From: Ktedonosporobacter rubrisoli
GTDB taxonomy: Bacteria; Chloroflexota; Ktedonobacteria; Ktedonobacterales; Ktedonobacteraceae
DNA: 64,000 nt
Reading direction: 5' to 3'
Assembly (NCBI RefSeq): GCF_004208415.1
Contig: NZ_CP035758.1
Coordinates: 9,548,001 to 9,612,000, forward strand
Under the pieces are notes generated by a model, which was given only the letters and a program-made list of their open reading frames with translations, was not told where the DNA came from and ran no database searches. A program made the translations under genes and the position numbers. Shown here piece by piece: positions 46,103 to 54,866 of the stretch (position 1 is its first letter; each line of letters starts with the position of its first letter).

Positions 46103-46157
46103 TAAAGCAGAACGAAGAAGTCTGCGCTAACCAGGTAAACCTCTTCGCTCTGCTTTA
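46103..46157. terminator. Bidirectional terminator
   Basis: TAAAGCAGA-ACGAAGA pairs with TCTTCGC-TCTGCTTTA (one mismatch and a bulge), in the gap between the sigma-like gene and the convergent DUF5679 gene. Confidence 0.7.
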
Positions 46158-46171
46158 TACAGATAGCGCTG

Positions 46172-46336
46172 TTACGACGAGACTTTTTTCTCGGCTGGAA
46201 GAATGCGATTGAGCGTAGTTCCACAAACCGTGCATTGCCCCTGCAATGCAGGCTTACCATTTTTCATGGTAATCTGGTGGGCATCCTTCATTTCGCGCTT
46301 TTCTTTACACTTAACGCAATATGCAACTTCTGCCAT
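46172..46336 (-). CDS. DUF5679-type zinc-binding micro-protein, paralog
   Basis: 54 residues from ATG 46336 (AAGGAAA upstream); the frame continues to 46396 without a ribosome site. The sequence AEVAYCVKCKEKREMKDAHQ, TMKNGKPALQGQCTVCGTTL carries two CxxC pairs for one zinc. It is the second copy in this window of the protein at 31386-31541, with more than half of the residues identical. Role unknown. Confidence 0.85.
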   Translation of the reverse strand: MAEVAYCVKCKEKREMKDAHQITMKNGKPALQGQCTVCGTTLNRILPAEKKVSS

Positions 46337-46595
46337 GCTATTTTTCCTTTCTATATATCGTGTCATAGGATAGCTATCAATGCTATGATGATTCACCGTT
46401 GGTATCTATCTACACGGATTTGCAGACCTTTAAGCTTCAAAACTCGCCAAAAAGTCTACTTGCCTGTAGATGGAGGCGTTGATGCTGTGCAGCTAAGGTT
46501 GAAATAAACATATGAAGGGCTCTAGCCTTTGCTTATTCCATTGGCTCAACTGCCGCGTACTGGCGTAAGAAAAATGCCACCCCTTCGCATAAGCT

Positions 46596-47579
46596 TTACA
46601 GCTCTGCAGTTGAGAACGCTTCCTGGCTCCAGCTGAGCTCCGTCTGGGGTATACCGGCAGCCACCCAGGCTTTGAGCGTAGCCCCAAGATAGCCCGCGTT
46701 ATTCCCTAGCTGGGCCGCGAGTAGGGCTGGCACTGGCTGGAAACGAACAAATTTGCTAAGCTGCTCTTTTAAGGGCTCAAATAGCATCTGGCCGGCATCG
46801 GCCATACCACCTCCAATGACAACTCTTTCCGGATCTAGCAGGGTAACATAGTTAGCAAGACCAAGCCCTAGTGCTTCAATTGCGTCGTCCCATACCTGAC
46901 GAGCGATGCTATTGCCAGCATTGGCCAGCTCTGCGACGTCGCGTGCGCCTATTTCCTCAGTAATCTGAGCCAATGTACGATAGCGCTGAGCGACAGCCGA
47001 GGCCGAGGCCAGAGCCTCGATGCAGCCTCTCGCTCCACACGCGCAGAGCGGTCCATCATGGGGACGAAGCATGATATGGCCAAATTCTCCGCCGACGCCG
47101 TTGACCCCCACATAAGTTGCCCCACGTAGCACCATAACGGCGCCTATGCCCGTGCCCAGAGTCAGAAATAAATAGTTTTCGCTTCCGCGTGCGGCTCCCA
47201 GTAGTCCTTCTGCGAAGCCGGCAGTTCGTACGTCATGGCCAATCGCAACGGGGAGGCCGAGATGTTCCTCCAGAAGCTTGTGAAGAGGCACATCTTGCCA
47301 ACCAAGGTTAACAGACTTCAGGGCAATGCCAGCTTCTTCATCTACCAACCCCGGTATTGCTACGCCTGCCGCCGCGACGTGTTCGTTTCCCGCTTGCTTT
47401 ATCAGATCAGAGGCGAAATTGAGAATGCTTTCGATCACGGCTTTGGGGCCGCGTTCACGATGCGTCGGTCGGTGCTCCTGGAGATGGACATGCCCCTGCA
47501 GGGTCACTACTGCCCCCTTGAGCCCCGTACCCCCTACATCGATACCGACTACAAACTGCTCACTAGCCTCTATAGACAT
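46596..47579 (-). CDS. ROK-family sugar kinase (glucokinase-like)
   Basis: 327 residues. N-terminal ATP site VGIDVGGTGLKGAVV, the sugar-binding segment GHDVRTAGFAEGLLGAARG, phosphate loop LTLGTGIGAVMVLRG, and the ROK zinc motif CACGARGCIEALASA are all present; no DNA-binding domain, so it is an enzyme rather than a repressor. It phosphorylates glucose or a related hexose. AAGGAGAGC precedes the start region. It lies downstream of the PTS operon on the same strand, separated from HPr by the group II intron, and may belong to the same sugar pathway. Confidence 0.9.
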   Translation of the reverse strand: MSIEASEQFVVGIDVGGTGLKGAVVTLQGHVHLQEHRPTHRERGPKAVIESILNFASDLIKQAGNEHVAAAGVAIPGLVDEEAGIALKSVNLGWQDVPLHKLLEEHLGLPVAIGHDVRTAGFAEGLLGAARGSENYLFLTLGTGIGAVMVLRGATYVGVNGVGGEFGHIMLRPHDGPLCACGARGCIEALASASAVAQRYRTLAQITEEIGARDVAELANAGNSIARQVWDDAIEALGLGLANYVTLLDPERVVIGGGMADAGQMLFEPLKEQLSKFVRFQPVPALLAAQLGNNAGYLGATLKAWVAAGIPQTELSWSQEAFSTAEL

Positions 47580-47764
47580 TTCATTTGCTCTCCTTGTGGA
47601 AATGAAGAGAGGCCAAAAATGACCTCCCTTTGCTAGTACTATGGAGCTCTGCTTATCTCTCTATACAGACACCATGCTCCAGAGCTTGTATGCTGGTGTG
47701 GAAATCTTTGCCTATCCTGCCTGCGTTCCTTCTGCATCCTCTTCTCCTTAGCACCCTTAACTGA

Positions 47765-49711
47765 CTATGAAAGAAGATAACTTTGACTCTCAGGGAGTAT
47801 ACACAGTAGTAGGGTAAGCGCCGTGCGCCTTACTCCATGACTGGAGTAGGTTTCACTGCGCTCCCCCCGAACTAGCCGTACACGTTTCCGTGTAGCTAGC
47901 TCTCCAGTTTTCCTTGAGCGCTTCTTTTCGCTTAACTTGCCTGCGTGCAGTTCATCATGACACTCAACACAGAGGATCATGGTTTTCCGGCGTCGCTCTA
48001 TCATCTGGCGTTCCCAGGCTTCTTTTCCTTTGAGATTTCCCAGTTTCCGTACATGGTGTACTTCCATTTGCCCCCTTGAGGTGCCGCACCACTCGCATGT
48101 GTGTGCAAGGAGGCGCTTTCCTAATTCAGTTCGGCTTGTATACGGATGCGTGTTTGGGAGCAGATCCGGGTCACGCCGCGTCACTTTTTCTTTCATGAGT
48201 TGCCTCGTGGATGAGACAAGTTCATACTCCTTGATGGGTTTTCCCTCTTCACTGAGAGTAACCACATATTGGTTTGGCCCTCTTTTCAGGCTCTGTGCAA
48301 CTTTCTTGAGAGAACTCCGGCGTTTGTTTGCCAGGGTCCGTAAAAAGCTGCTCGTTGTGAGCCAGAGGAGTGATGGTGCGACTAACTTCAAGTTATCGGC
48401 AAGTGCGTAGTATCCCAGAAACCCTCTAATTTCCGCATTGTAGATCATGAGAATTTCCAACTCACTGAGACTGAGGAGCAGCTTTCTGTGTGTCCCACGC
48501 CATTTCTGAGGTTCCCCATACTTTTTGGCGAAGGAGACGCTTTTGTCATGAGGAAGGAGGAGCGCCAATTGGTACTCGGTTGCTCGCCTCGTGCGCATAC
48601 CGATTTTCGTTCGGGTGCGTCGTATGCGAGTTCCTTTCCATCGGACAATATCGTATCCCAGGAAACGTACCTTGTTAGAGGCATGGGTGATCAGCGTTTT
48701 TTCTGCTGATAGCTCTAATTTGAGTTCGTCTCGTAGGTAGGTTGTGAGCCATGCTTTCATCTCGGTTGCGTCGGCTTTACTTCCGTTTATTCCCACAAGC
48801 CAATCATCAGCGTAACGCACGAAGTACATTCGTCGGTAATTGGGGTCTTGAGGATCTTTTGCGGTTGTCTTGAGCTGGCGCTTTTTGAGTGCCTTGTACA
48901 CTGTCCAGTCACCCGTTTGCCGAGCTACTTTTTTGGCTCGTACAAGCTGCTTGCAGATCGTAGCATATTCCCTCGTTACCTTCCTGGCTTCCCCTTTGTT
49001 GAATTCGGCTACTTTCGTTGCCATGATCTGGTCCAGTTCGTTCAGGTAGATATTACTTAGGAGTGGGCTCAGATTTCCTCCCTGTGGTGCCCCTGAGTAG
49101 GTTTTGTGGTAGTGCCAGTCTTCCACATATCCTGCTCTCAGAAATTGCTCGATCAGATGAAGAAATCTCTTGTCTGTGATCCGCTGACTCAGTATGCTCA
49201 GAAGCGTTCTATGTTCGAGATGGTCGAAAAAGCCTTTTATGTCTCCCTCTATCCACCATCGAACTCCGATCATTCTTTTAACTGTTTCTAATGCGGTATG
49301 GCAACTTCGTTGTGGCCGGAAGCCGTGTGATGCTTCTGAGAAGGTTGGTTCATAGATCGCCTCCAGGATGAGCTTAACTACCATTTGAAGTAGTTTATCC
49401 TGAAAACACGGTATCCCCAGTGGTCTGAGTTTACCGCTGGCTTTTGGTATGTAGACGCGACGAACAGGTTTTGGGACATAGCGTGACGCCTTGAGGTCGC
49501 CTATCATATCCATGATGAGTTGCATCCCTGCCCCGTCAATCGTTTTCCCATCCATACCCTCGGTCATATTCCCAGGTTTGGGAGCGATCTGTTGGTATGC
49601 CAGGAGCCACAGTTCGGGATTGTACAGCTTTTGGTAAAGTTTATCGAACTGTATCTCTGGTTTCTGGGCCATTTTGCTCAGTATTGCAAGCAGAGTATTC
49701 GGTTGTTGCAC
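47765..49711 (-). CDS. ltrA: Group II intron reverse transcriptase/maturase with HNH endonuclease
   Basis: A 648-residue protein encoded in intron 1. The RT fingers-palm has SHGFRPQRSCHTAL, GDIKGFFDHL, GAPQGGNLSPLLSNIYL and the catalytic YADD in FVRYADDWLVGI; a maturase domain X follows (LLSLSELEILMIYNAEIRGFLGYYA) and a C-terminal HNH zinc finger (CEWCGTSRGQMEVHHV, then CVECHDELHAGK). GTG start with GAGGAG upstream. It promotes intron splicing and retrohoming by target-primed reverse transcription. The frame runs past the HNH into domains V and VI and ends beyond the predicted intron 3' end, so the last 30-60 residues overlap the ribozyme core. Confidence 0.93.
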   Translation of the reverse strand: MQQPNTLLAILSKMAQKPEIQFDKLYQKLYNPELWLLAYQQIAPKPGNMTEGMDGKTIDGAGMQLIMDMIGDLKASRYVPKPVRRVYIPKASGKLRPLGIPCFQDKLLQMVVKLILEAIYEPTFSEASHGFRPQRSCHTALETVKRMIGVRWWIEGDIKGFFDHLEHRTLLSILSQRITDKRFLHLIEQFLRAGYVEDWHYHKTYSGAPQGGNLSPLLSNIYLNELDQIMATKVAEFNKGEARKVTREYATICKQLVRAKKVARQTGDWTVYKALKKRQLKTTAKDPQDPNYRRMYFVRYADDWLVGINGSKADATEMKAWLTTYLRDELKLELSAEKTLITHASNKVRFLGYDIVRWKGTRIRRTRTKIGMRTRRATEYQLALLLPHDKSVSFAKKYGEPQKWRGTHRKLLLSLSELEILMIYNAEIRGFLGYYALADNLKLVAPSLLWLTTSSFLRTLANKRRSSLKKVAQSLKRGPNQYVVTLSEEGKPIKEYELVSSTRQLMKEKVTRRDPDLLPNTHPYTSRTELGKRLLAHTCEWCGTSRGQMEVHHVRKLGNLKGKEAWERQMIERRRKTMILCVECHDELHAGKLSEKKRSRKTGELATRKRVRLVRGERSETYSSHGVRRTALTLLLCILPESQSYLLS

Positions 49712-50287
49712 TGTGTGCTCCTCTTTTCTTCTTGCAAATGGAAAACCTGCGTTCCTTCGCCCTGTACGCGATCTTCTCGCGCTCCCTGGATGGTCGTGAC
49801 TCCATCGACTACTACGAACGCTCCGTCATCTGGTCTGATTTTCAGGCGCTTGTGCCATCGCATCTTGTCTCCATTAACCTGATGCTTTCAGACTCGGATG
49901 ATCCCGCATTCCGTGCATTTTGTACGTTCTAGCATGAGGTAGGTCCCTGACTCACATCCTTGAATATGCGTATGCATATCGCCTTTTCCCGTAGAGTACA
50001 GAGCGCTCAAGATAATCGCTCTGTAGGGATCAGCCACCGTCGTCAAATGCTCTGGCCGGTGTGCCATCACTAACACGTCTGGATGTTCAGGTTCGGGCAG
50101 TCTAGCTCTAACCATGTCACGCGGGTCTGACGCATCTTCGGCTTACAGCATTTTGGCCTTCATGCGCGTCAGGAACATGCTACTTTCCCCTTTCTCTTTC
50201 AAGTCCAGGTAGGTTCCTTGACCCTAGAACTTCTCTACAATTCTAGCTGGCTCTACCAGCGATACAAAATGCCGTGAAACGGCGCAC
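47837..50287 (-). mobile_element. Group II intron 1, complete
   Basis: The 5' end GTGCGCC begins at 50287 after the exon sequence CACTTTAAGA. The loop of a hairpin near 50002-50025 carries TCTTGAG (complement of 50006-50012), which pairs with the seven exon bases before the intron (TTTAAGA, two G-U pairs), as EBS1-IBS1. Domain V is an exact 34-nt hairpin at 47869-47902: GAGCTAGC/GCTAGTTC, a CG bulge, TACACG/CGTGTA and GAAA loop. Domain VI follows with GGAGCGCAGTGAAACCTACTCC, giving a probable 3' end at 47837. The reverse transcriptase gene sits in domain IV. It is inserted between HPr and the ROK kinase in transcript sense. Confidence 0.87.
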
Positions 50288-50732
50288 TCTTAAAGTGATG
50301 AAAAATGTGCCCATCAGTCATCCGTTTGCACGGCCAGCCGTGGAGGGCAAACTGCGGTGCCCACTCCTCCTCGCCCCAATTGCAAAGGGTCGGAGCTACT
50401 TGAGGCATCGGTTCACTTCGCTCAAACGCTTCACTTCCGAGGAAATGGCTTGCGAAAAGGTGTGAACAGAAGACGGGTCGATTTTACTCCTCTCCCGATT
50501 TTGAGAGAAACCAGTATCTCAAAGAGAGAGTTTATTCCCCATGTGGGGGATTGTCAATCCTTCATTCGACCACATTTGTCTCTCTCTGACCTCATTTCGT
50601 AGAAACGTTTATTACACTCCACCCCATGCGGTCAAGCAAGAATAAAACGGGAAGTTACAACCTGGATTGGGCCCTCTAGACTGAGAGCTTGAGCCAGAGA
50701 TGTGCAGCTGGCATCCAGGTTGATAGAACGGA
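50288..50732. other. Intergenic 5' exon flank of group II intron 1
   Basis: About 445 bp between the end of HPr and the intron insertion site. No coding frame is convincing on either strand. Some short inverted repeats occur near 50330-50375; the intron inserted just downstream of them in transcript direction. Confidence 0.4.
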
Positions 50733-51014
50733 TTAATCCTGTTCTCCGAAGTTAGTGTTGACCAGTTGACATAGAGTGTCAACTGCAGTCTTCTCGTCAT
50801 CACCTGTTGCGGTGATCTTGATGCGATCATTGGTCTGGACGGCTGCAGCGAGCAGGCGAAGGATACTTTTTGCGTTGACCGGCCCGTTTCCTTTGGATAG
50901 ATTCTCTACGGAGATCTCCGAAGAGAAGGAGGCTGCTGTTTTCACAAACACAGCGGCCGGACGGGCGTGCAAACCTACTTTATTATGAACTATAACCTCA
51001 CTTGATGTTGCCAA
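50733..51014 (-). CDS. ptsH: Phosphocarrier protein HPr
   Basis: 93 residues. GLHARPAAVF contains the phosphorylated His (His16), and NAKSILRLLAA holds the regulatory Ser (Ser50) that in Gram-positive bacteria is phosphorylated by HPr kinase; no kinase gene is visible here. HPr passes phosphate from enzyme I to the sugar-specific EIIA. TTG start with GGAGGAGAG upstream. It is the last PTS gene in the operon, downstream of EIIA. Confidence 0.94.
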   Translation of the reverse strand: MATSSEVIVHNKVGLHARPAAVFVKTAASFSSEISVENLSKGNGPVNAKSILRLLAAAVQTNDRIKITATGDDEKTAVDTLCQLVNTNFGEQD

Positions 51015-51198
51015 GAGTCTCTCCTCCCTTACGTGTTTGATGCATAATGTGCCAGGTTAACTTGATTTGAGGAAGACATACCATGAAGGGAAGGCATCCA
51101 GAGAGGCTGGTGTGTTCCTCTCGTATAGTCTCAATCAGAGCTGACCCGCGGATTATCAGAGGGATGACGTGTTCAATGCATCATCCGCTGGAAATAGA

Positions 51199-51597
51199 TT
51201 ACTTGCCAGATAGCTGGCGCGTCAGATTAATCACACCTTCTTTGGCAGCTTGCATTGCCAGCTCGCTCAGTTCCTGAACTGTAGCTCTTTCTCGCTGTAC
51301 CAATACCTCAAGCAGCATGGGCAGATTAATCCCGCAAATTACTTGGGCCCCGTTTAGAGCCAGATAGGAGCTTGCATTAGATGGACTGCCCCCCATAAGA
51401 TCCACAAGCACTAACGTCTGTGCACTTCCTCCTACTTTATCTACAGCTGCCTCGATCTCACCACGCAATACATCAAGATCAGCGGCAGGGTCCATTCCAA
51501 TGGTCAAAAAGTTTTCTTGCGGCCCGACAATCATTTCGGCGGCATTACGCAAGCCATCTGCTAACGAGCCATGTGAGACAAGTACGATACCAATCAA
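51199..51597 (-). CDS. PTS EIIA component, mannose/fructose/sorbose family
   Basis: 132 residues. The N terminus IGIVLVSHGSLADGL places the phosphorylated His at position 9, as in ManX-type EIIA, and VDLMGGSPSNASSY and VICGINLPMLLEVLV are family signatures. It accepts phosphate from HPr and should pass it to an EIIB, which is not encoded in this window. It is IIA only, not an IIAB fusion. TTG start with GAAAGAGG. A nested pair of inverted repeats lies directly upstream. Confidence 0.92.
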   Translation of the reverse strand: MIGIVLVSHGSLADGLRNAAEMIVGPQENFLTIGMDPAADLDVLRGEIEAAVDKVGGSAQTLVLVDLMGGSPSNASSYLALNGAQVICGINLPMLLEVLVQRERATVQELSELAMQAAKEGVINLTRQLSGK

Positions 51598-51612
51598 GTA
51601 ATAACCTCTTTC

Positions 51613-51683
51613 GTGTGAGCCCGTCAGAGTGCGCTCCCCATGTGCTTAGCGCACTCCTTTGGGTTCATGGGATCGGCTCACAC
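51613..51683 (-). promoter_or_regulatory. Nested inverted repeats before the EIIA gene
   Basis: Outer arms GTGTGAGCC (51613-51621) and GGCTCACAC (51675-51683) enclose inner arms GAGTGCGCT (51627-51635) and AGCGCACTC (51648-51656); all four are perfect 9-bp arms. On the transcript this forms one long stem or two stacked hairpins ending just before the EIIA ribosome site, in the 270-bp gap between IID and EIIA. It could attenuate, process or stabilise the operon mRNA. Confidence 0.6.
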
Positions 51684-51867
51684 TTTGCCAGGATGCGCTG
51701 GCTATGTGCGACCTTCAAGATGCTAGAGAGCCATGCCATTTCCGTTCTACTGGTGACAGGGTTCTATGCTAGAGCTTATGGCGTATTAGAGATATGTATC
51801 TACACGCTACGAAAGCCTAATACAAAGGACACCGCAGGGTGGCTTACCTGGAGTGTCCTTCGCATCC

Positions 51868-52770
51868 TTAGAGAATACCAAACAGGCTGCATACAAAGCC
51901 TATGACTGCCAGGATCAAGAGCGTCCAGATAACAGGAACTTTGAGTCCTTTGAGCAGCCAATAGGCAAAAGCAACGAGGGCGACAGGGATCGCGTAAGGC
52001 AAAATTTTGTCGAGCACACCCGTCTGGATCGAGACGGTTTGTACCTGTTTAGCGCTGGCGGCATATGTAAAGGACAGCGGCGTTTTGAGGCTCGACATGA
52101 TGCTCGGGATGAAGCCGCCAATGACGATAAGGCCCATAATGGTAGCCAGCTCGGTAACCTTGTTGACCGTGCCTTCGCCCGAGACTTCGCGGGCGACGTT
52201 AATGCCCTGGCGATAGCCGAACCAGAATTGGGGAATCATCGTTGCGATCAGCAAGACGCTACCAAGCAGCATGATGGCTGGTCCAATGAAGCCAAGGCTA
52301 CCTCCAGTCATGGCTATACCGGCTGCTGCAACGCTCAGGAGTGGCTTAAAGAGCACGCCTGTGAGGGTGTCACCGATACCGGCCAGCGGTCCCATCAAAC
52401 CAACCTTGAGGCTATCAACAACTTCGCCTTCTTTTTGTGCCTCCATCGCGGCAGTGGCGCCGAAGACGACAGGAGAGACGTAAGGGTTCGTGTTGTAGAA
52501 GGCAAGGTGCCGTTTGATGGCTGCTACTCTATCCTCTTTATTCTTATATACGGCCGAGATAATTGGCATCATGGAGTAGACGTAGCCCAGCCCCTGCATG
52601 CGTTCGTAGTTCCAGGACCACTGCAGGCTGATGATGTGACGCCACATGGCTCGCGTGAGAACCGAGCGGGGCAGCTCGACAACTTCGCCCGAGCCATTCA
52701 ATGCCGCGCTGTCGGTTGTCGTGACTTCTAGATCAGTCTCGGGAACATTCTGTTCGATCTGCTCAGACAT
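51868..52770 (-). CDS. PTS EIID component, mannose/fructose/sorbose family
   Basis: About 300 residues from ATG 52770 (GGAGTGAGG upstream; GTG 52779 also possible). Typical IID segments: RSVLTRAMWRHIISLQWSWNYERMQGLGYVYSMMPII, AFYNTNPYVSPVVFGATAAMEAQ and GLMGPLAGIGDTL, then C-terminal membrane helices (IPVALVAFAYWLLKGL, ILAVIGFVCSLFGIL). With EIIC it forms the membrane channel that phosphorylates sugar during entry. Its start overlaps the end of IIC, so translation is coupled. Confidence 0.93.
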   Translation of the reverse strand: MSEQIEQNVPETDLEVTTTDSAALNGSGEVVELPRSVLTRAMWRHIISLQWSWNYERMQGLGYVYSMMPIISAVYKNKEDRVAAIKRHLAFYNTNPYVSPVVFGATAAMEAQKEGEVVDSLKVGLMGPLAGIGDTLTGVLFKPLLSVAAAGIAMTGGSLGFIGPAIMLLGSVLLIATMIPQFWFGYRQGINVAREVSGEGTVNKVTELATIMGLIVIGGFIPSIMSSLKTPLSFTYAASAKQVQTVSIQTGVLDKILPYAIPVALVAFAYWLLKGLKVPVIWTLLILAVIGFVCSLFGIL

Positions 52771-53527
52771 TGACCTCACTCCTTGTCGTTTGCACCATAT
52801 TGAGAATAAATCCGATAGCCACAGCGAGGAGGGCGATAGCTATAACTGGTACATTGAGATAAGCGTACAGGACAAAGCCAATGATCAGGAAGGGCCAGTA
52901 CTTCTTAATGGGGAGCATGGTAAACAGAAGCGCGAAGCCCAGAGCCGGAAGGACGAGTCCTGCGGTATGAATGCCTTTGGTAAGCCACGCGGGTGAGTTC
53001 GCAACCAGGGCCTTGATCGGGCCGGAGCCCAACCAGATGGCTAAAAATACCGGGATTGCACGGGTGATGCCCCAGGGAAGCTGACCCAGCAGGTGCATAA
53101 GATTAATGCCACCTTCATTGGCATCTTCTGCATAGCGGTCTGCGCCATGAATGAAGATGGTAGTCACTGCTCTGCCCAGAACGTCCATCTGTGTCATCAG
53201 CAAGGCGGTTGGAAATCCAACGGCCAATCCTATACCGATCTGGGTGTCAGGATTACCGCTGGCTAGTGCTCCGATGGCGGTTCCAACGATACTTCCGGTG
53301 AGCACATCAGGAATCGTCGATCCACCATAGGTCCATTGCCCAAGCGAGTATAGGGTAAGCGTTCCACCAACAGCCAGCCCAAGAGGTACATTACCCACAA
53401 TCAGACCAGTAAATAAGCCAGCGACGAGCGGCTCGTTGAACCAGAGCCCTGGTCCAAGCCACAGAACAACGGCAATATACGCATATACAGCCAATACTAT
53501 AGCCGTTACGATAGAGTAGCTTTCCAT
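52763..53527 (-). CDS. PTS EIIC component, mannose/fructose/sorbose family
   Basis: 254 residues, polytopic. WFNEPLVAGLFTGLIVGNVPLGLAVGGTLTLYSLG and VPDVLTGSIVGTAIG-type segments (here IPDVLTGSIVGTAIGALASG) are characteristic of mannose-family IIC; the protein forms the sugar-binding channel with IID. AAGGAGGAATA precedes ATG. It is the first structural gene of the operon, 220 nt downstream of a canonical promoter; a 28-residue ORF lies in the leader. Confidence 0.93.
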   Translation of the reverse strand: MESYSIVTAIVLAVYAYIAVVLWLGPGLWFNEPLVAGLFTGLIVGNVPLGLAVGGTLTLYSLGQWTYGGSTIPDVLTGSIVGTAIGALASGNPDTQIGIGLAVGFPTALLMTQMDVLGRAVTTIFIHGADRYAEDANEGGINLMHLLGQLPWGITRAIPVFLAIWLGSGPIKALVANSPAWLTKGIHTAGLVLPALGFALLFTMLPIKKYWPFLIIGFVLYAYLNVPVIAIALLAVAIGFILNMVQTTRSEVNV

Positions 53528-53577
53528 TATTCCTTCCTCCTTAAAAAGGTCTGCAAGGTGCCTGATAAATCTCTCTC

Positions 53578-53664
53578 TTATTGATCTCTCTCTGAATATA
53601 AGTGCTTGGCAACCTTGTCTTCTTTAGTTGAAAGCTGCGAAAATGCCTCGTTTCCCTTGTCCAT
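53578..53664 (-). CDS. 28-residue leader ORF of the PTS operon
   Basis: ATG 53664 has AGAAAGGAG upstream, a near-perfect ribosome site, and encodes MDKGNEAFSQLSTKEDKVAK plus eight residues ending with TAA. The sequence is hydrophilic and charged. It lies in the 5' leader between the promoter (53757-53785) and IIC, with 50 nt to the IIC start. It may be a regulatory leader peptide or a small free protein; similar genes are not recognised. Confidence 0.55.
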   Translation of the reverse strand: MDKGNEAFSQLSTKEDKVAKHLYSERDQ

Positions 53665-53756
53665 TACTCCTTTCTAACTGTATTTTGACCATAAAAAGCC
53701 ATATTGTGCTAGAGCAAATATAGGCTCAATTTATATGGTTACGTGTATGATGGAAC

Positions 53757-53785
53757 AGTATATAGCCTCTTTGGATACTTGTCAA
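53757..53785 (-). promoter_or_regulatory. Promoter of the PTS operon
   Basis: On the minus strand: TTGACA (53780-53785), 17-bp spacer, TATACT (53757-53762), a consensus housekeeping promoter. The transcript should start near 53750 and carry a leader of about 220 nt. The rest of 53528-53903 contains only the leader ORF. Confidence 0.78.
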
Positions 53786-53903
53786 GACGTCTAGACTACT
53801 AGATTTCATTCTTGTTGCGCTTTTCCATAAAATTAATTTGAGCTTTACGTGTGTCGCGCATCACAAACGTGTTAGCAATGTACAAAAGTCTTCTGGCCCG
53901 TTT

Positions 53904-54761
53904 TTATGAGAAAAAGATTGAGAGCTTGGATGTAGATGATGACTTTTCAACAGGAAACTGGATCTCAGTAACGTGTGTGCTGAGGTCTTCATCCTGGTGG
54001 AGACTGATTGTACGGCAAGGACCGGTTATTGTGTAGTCGTTGGCCTGAATCCAGGTGCCAAGGGCCTGATAGGGCTCAATGAGCGTATACGGGCTGCCGT
54101 GATAAATAAGGGTTGCCATGGTATTGACACCGGGCAGCTCGCGAACTGTAATGCGTCCTCCGCTGCGTTCAACAATATTGCCAACTGACGAGCTATCCAC
54201 TGGTACTGCGATTTCTACATTCATGTCGTTGTCTCGATAGCCACCGTCATGATAAATAAAAAGAGGTGAGTCGGTTTGTTTGACTTTATTTTGCGAAAGG
54301 AGATCGAGAATCTCACTGGCAAACTGGACGCGATGCACGAAATTAGCCACAATCTTACGGCTTGAGGCTACTATCTGCGGCTTGACCTTTTTTAAAATAA
54401 TCTCATGCCGAGGTGTTCTGCCATCCAGCTCTATCTGAGTCAGGCGCGCTTCTACGCGGGCCAGACGTTCCTGCTCTGCCTGGACCCGTTGCTGTAACTC
54501 AGCTTGCTTTAGCCGCAGCATACCTCGCATCTCTGTTGAAGGTAACTCCTCATCGAGTAGTTGTATGATCTGGGCCAGCTCGAAGCCAAGGTCCTTAAGC
54601 GCCAGAATGCGATTGAGTCTGGGTAACTGATCAACCGAATAATAGCGATAGCCAGTGAGATAATCCACCTGGACCGGCTTGAGTAGACCAATCTCATCAT
54701 AATAGCGCAATGTCCGCATCGACACCTGGCTCAGCCTCGAAAAATCGCTAATCTTGAACAT
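53904..54761 (-). CDS. MerR-family transcriptional regulator with GyrI-like effector domain
   Basis: About 285 residues from ATG 54761. The N-terminal winged helix is clear (FKISDFSRLSQVSMRTLRYYDEIGLLKP, then GYRYYSVDQLPRLNRI), followed by a dimerising coiled coil and a C-terminal GyrI/AraC-type effector-binding domain (LPGVNTMATLIYHGSPYTLIEPYQALGTWI). Such proteins twist promoters with long spacers when a ligand binds. An alternative start at 54809 adds 16 residues. It precedes the PTS operon on the same strand; its own promoter has a 19-bp spacer with an internal inverted repeat. Confidence 0.88.
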   Translation of the reverse strand: MFKISDFSRLSQVSMRTLRYYDEIGLLKPVQVDYLTGYRYYSVDQLPRLNRILALKDLGFELAQIIQLLDEELPSTEMRGMLRLKQAELQQRVQAEQERLARVEARLTQIELDGRTPRHEIILKKVKPQIVASSRKIVANFVHRVQFASEILDLLSQNKVKQTDSPLFIYHDGGYRDNDMNVEIAVPVDSSSVGNIVERSGGRITVRELPGVNTMATLIYHGSPYTLIEPYQALGTWIQANDYTITGPCRTISLHQDEDLSTHVTEIQFPVEKSSSTSKLSIFFS

Positions 54762-54866
54762 AGATGAAGCCCTTTCCACAAAGTTAGAAAGCTCCAACTG
54801 CTCCATCAACAGAATACACTTTTACGTAACGAGAGAGTCGAAGGGTGATTCTGTGTATTCAAAGTA

